In this document: in pieces, positions 14,319 to 14,659 of the stretch
Position numbering within the stretch: the first letter of the stretch is position 1
Layout of the letters: each line of letters starts with the position of its first letter
NCBI GenBank assembly: GCA_038848185.1
Contig: JAWCNV010000027.1
Location: 1 to 14,659, forward strand
Length of the DNA: 14,659 nucleotides
Direction of reading: 5' to 3'
Source: JAAOZP01 sp038848185
GTDB lineage: Archaea > Thermoproteota > EX4484-205 > JAAOZP01
Translations under genes and position numbers: made by a program
The notes under the pieces: model-generated
What the model was told of the DNA's origin: nothing
The model's input: the letters and a program-made list of their open reading frames with translations, nothing else
The model's database searches: none

Positions 14319-14659
14319 ATGAAGATTATAATTCTAGGGTTAGACGGTGCTACTTGGGCCGTGCTTAAACCTCTTTCTGATACCGGTTTTCTCCCAAATA
14401 TTAAAAGGTTAATTGAACATGGTTGTATGGGTGTTCTAAAGTCAACAATTCCTCCAATGACCTCTCCCGCGTGGCCTTGCTTGGCTACAGGAGTAAACCC
14501 CGGAAAAATAGGAGCTTTCAGCACTCTAATGCGTATTAGAGAGGAGGATTTTAGACTGATACCAGTAAATTCCTCTGTTTATAGGGGGAACTCTTTTTGG
14601 GACATGTTGTCTCGTAAGGGTTATCGTGTTGCTCTTGTCAAAATTCCTTTCCTTTATCC
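14319..14659 (+). CDS. Alkaline phosphatase superfamily phosphohydrolase (N-terminal part, runs off window)
   Basis: An open frame from ATG 14319 to the window end, 113 complete codons. It is the N-terminus of a second type I phosphodiesterase-like enzyme related to the one at 11401. Metal ligand Asp9 lies in ILGLDGATW, the nucleophile is Thr48 in PPMTSPAWPCLATG, and GVNPGK at 58-63 follows. It differs from its neighbour at the residue after GK (Ile for His) and in the helix after the nucleophile (WPCLATG for WTSIFTG), so it is a diverged paralogue rather than a recent copy. No signal peptide is seen. The remaining metal ligands lie beyond the window. The 96-base gap before it carries the dyad at 14297-14313 and no clear Shine-Dalgarno, so leaderless or separately promoted expression is possible. 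Confidence 0.83.
   Translation, partial: MKIIILGLDGATWAVLKPLSDTGFLPNIKRLIEHGCMGVLKSTIPPMTSPAWPCLATGVNPGKIGAFSTLMRIREEDFRLIPVNSSVYRGNSFWDMLSRKGYRVALVKIPFLY

Noticed and set aside
1..14659. CRISPR array, tRNA, rRNA, insertion sequence or integrase
   Set aside because: I saw no regularly spaced direct repeats, cloverleaf, conserved rRNA segments, transposase motifs or terminal inverted repeats in the window.
11401..14659. The two phosphohydrolase genes as a recent tandem duplication
   Set aside because: Only the catalytic motifs are shared; the intervening residues and nucleotides differ widely, so any duplication is old.

Overview
The window looks archaeal. Several genes start with TTG, TATA-box-like sequences precede some genes, and Shine-Dalgarno motifs occur inside the operon. 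The first complete gene is a polyprenol-phosphate-sugar-synthase-type GT2 with two C-terminal membrane segments. The largest gene encodes a membrane-anchored protein whose presumed ectodomain is packed with N-glycosylation sequons. A TACK-group archaeon such as Bathyarchaeia is a guess from overall gene style; the sequence here does not prove it. All genes are on the + strand, no gap exceeds about 180 bases, and I see no tRNA, rRNA, CRISPR array or mobile element.

Layout. 1-75 is the likely tail of an upstream gene. 65-958 is a GT2 lipid-linked sugar synthase with higher GC than what follows. From 983 on, the DNA is visibly more AT-rich. It carries a WbuB-like GT4 (983-2242), a GDP-mannose 3,5-epimerase-like enzyme with plant-type active-site motifs (2253-3248), a class I SAM methyltransferase (3284-4036), a sulfatase-fold enzyme with no standard start codon in front of its conserved N-terminus (4086-5549), a second GT4 (5533-6666), a 73-aa one-helix membrane protein (6679-6900), and a 1500-aa polytopic protein with a large ectodomain (6897-11399). 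An alkaline-phosphatase-superfamily phosphohydrolase (11401-12945) follows. A hairpin-rich 180-base gap separates it from a third GT4 (13126-14223). A 17-bp perfect inverted repeat precedes a further alkaline-phosphatase-superfamily gene that runs off the window (14319-).

Taken together this reads as a surface-glycan locus. The epimerase could make an unusual GDP-hexose. The GT4 enzymes would build the glycan on a lipid carrier in the cytoplasm, and the GT2 would make a polyprenol-phosphate sugar for use outside the membrane. The methyltransferase and the three alkaline-phosphatase-fold enzymes could add or remove substituents. The giant membrane protein is the best candidate for a GT-C-like transfer or surface component. 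These roles are inferred from families and context. The most unusual items are the giant fusion protein coupled to a tiny membrane protein, the three Thr-type alkaline-phosphatase-fold enzymes without export signals, and the missing start codon of the sulfatase-like gene.
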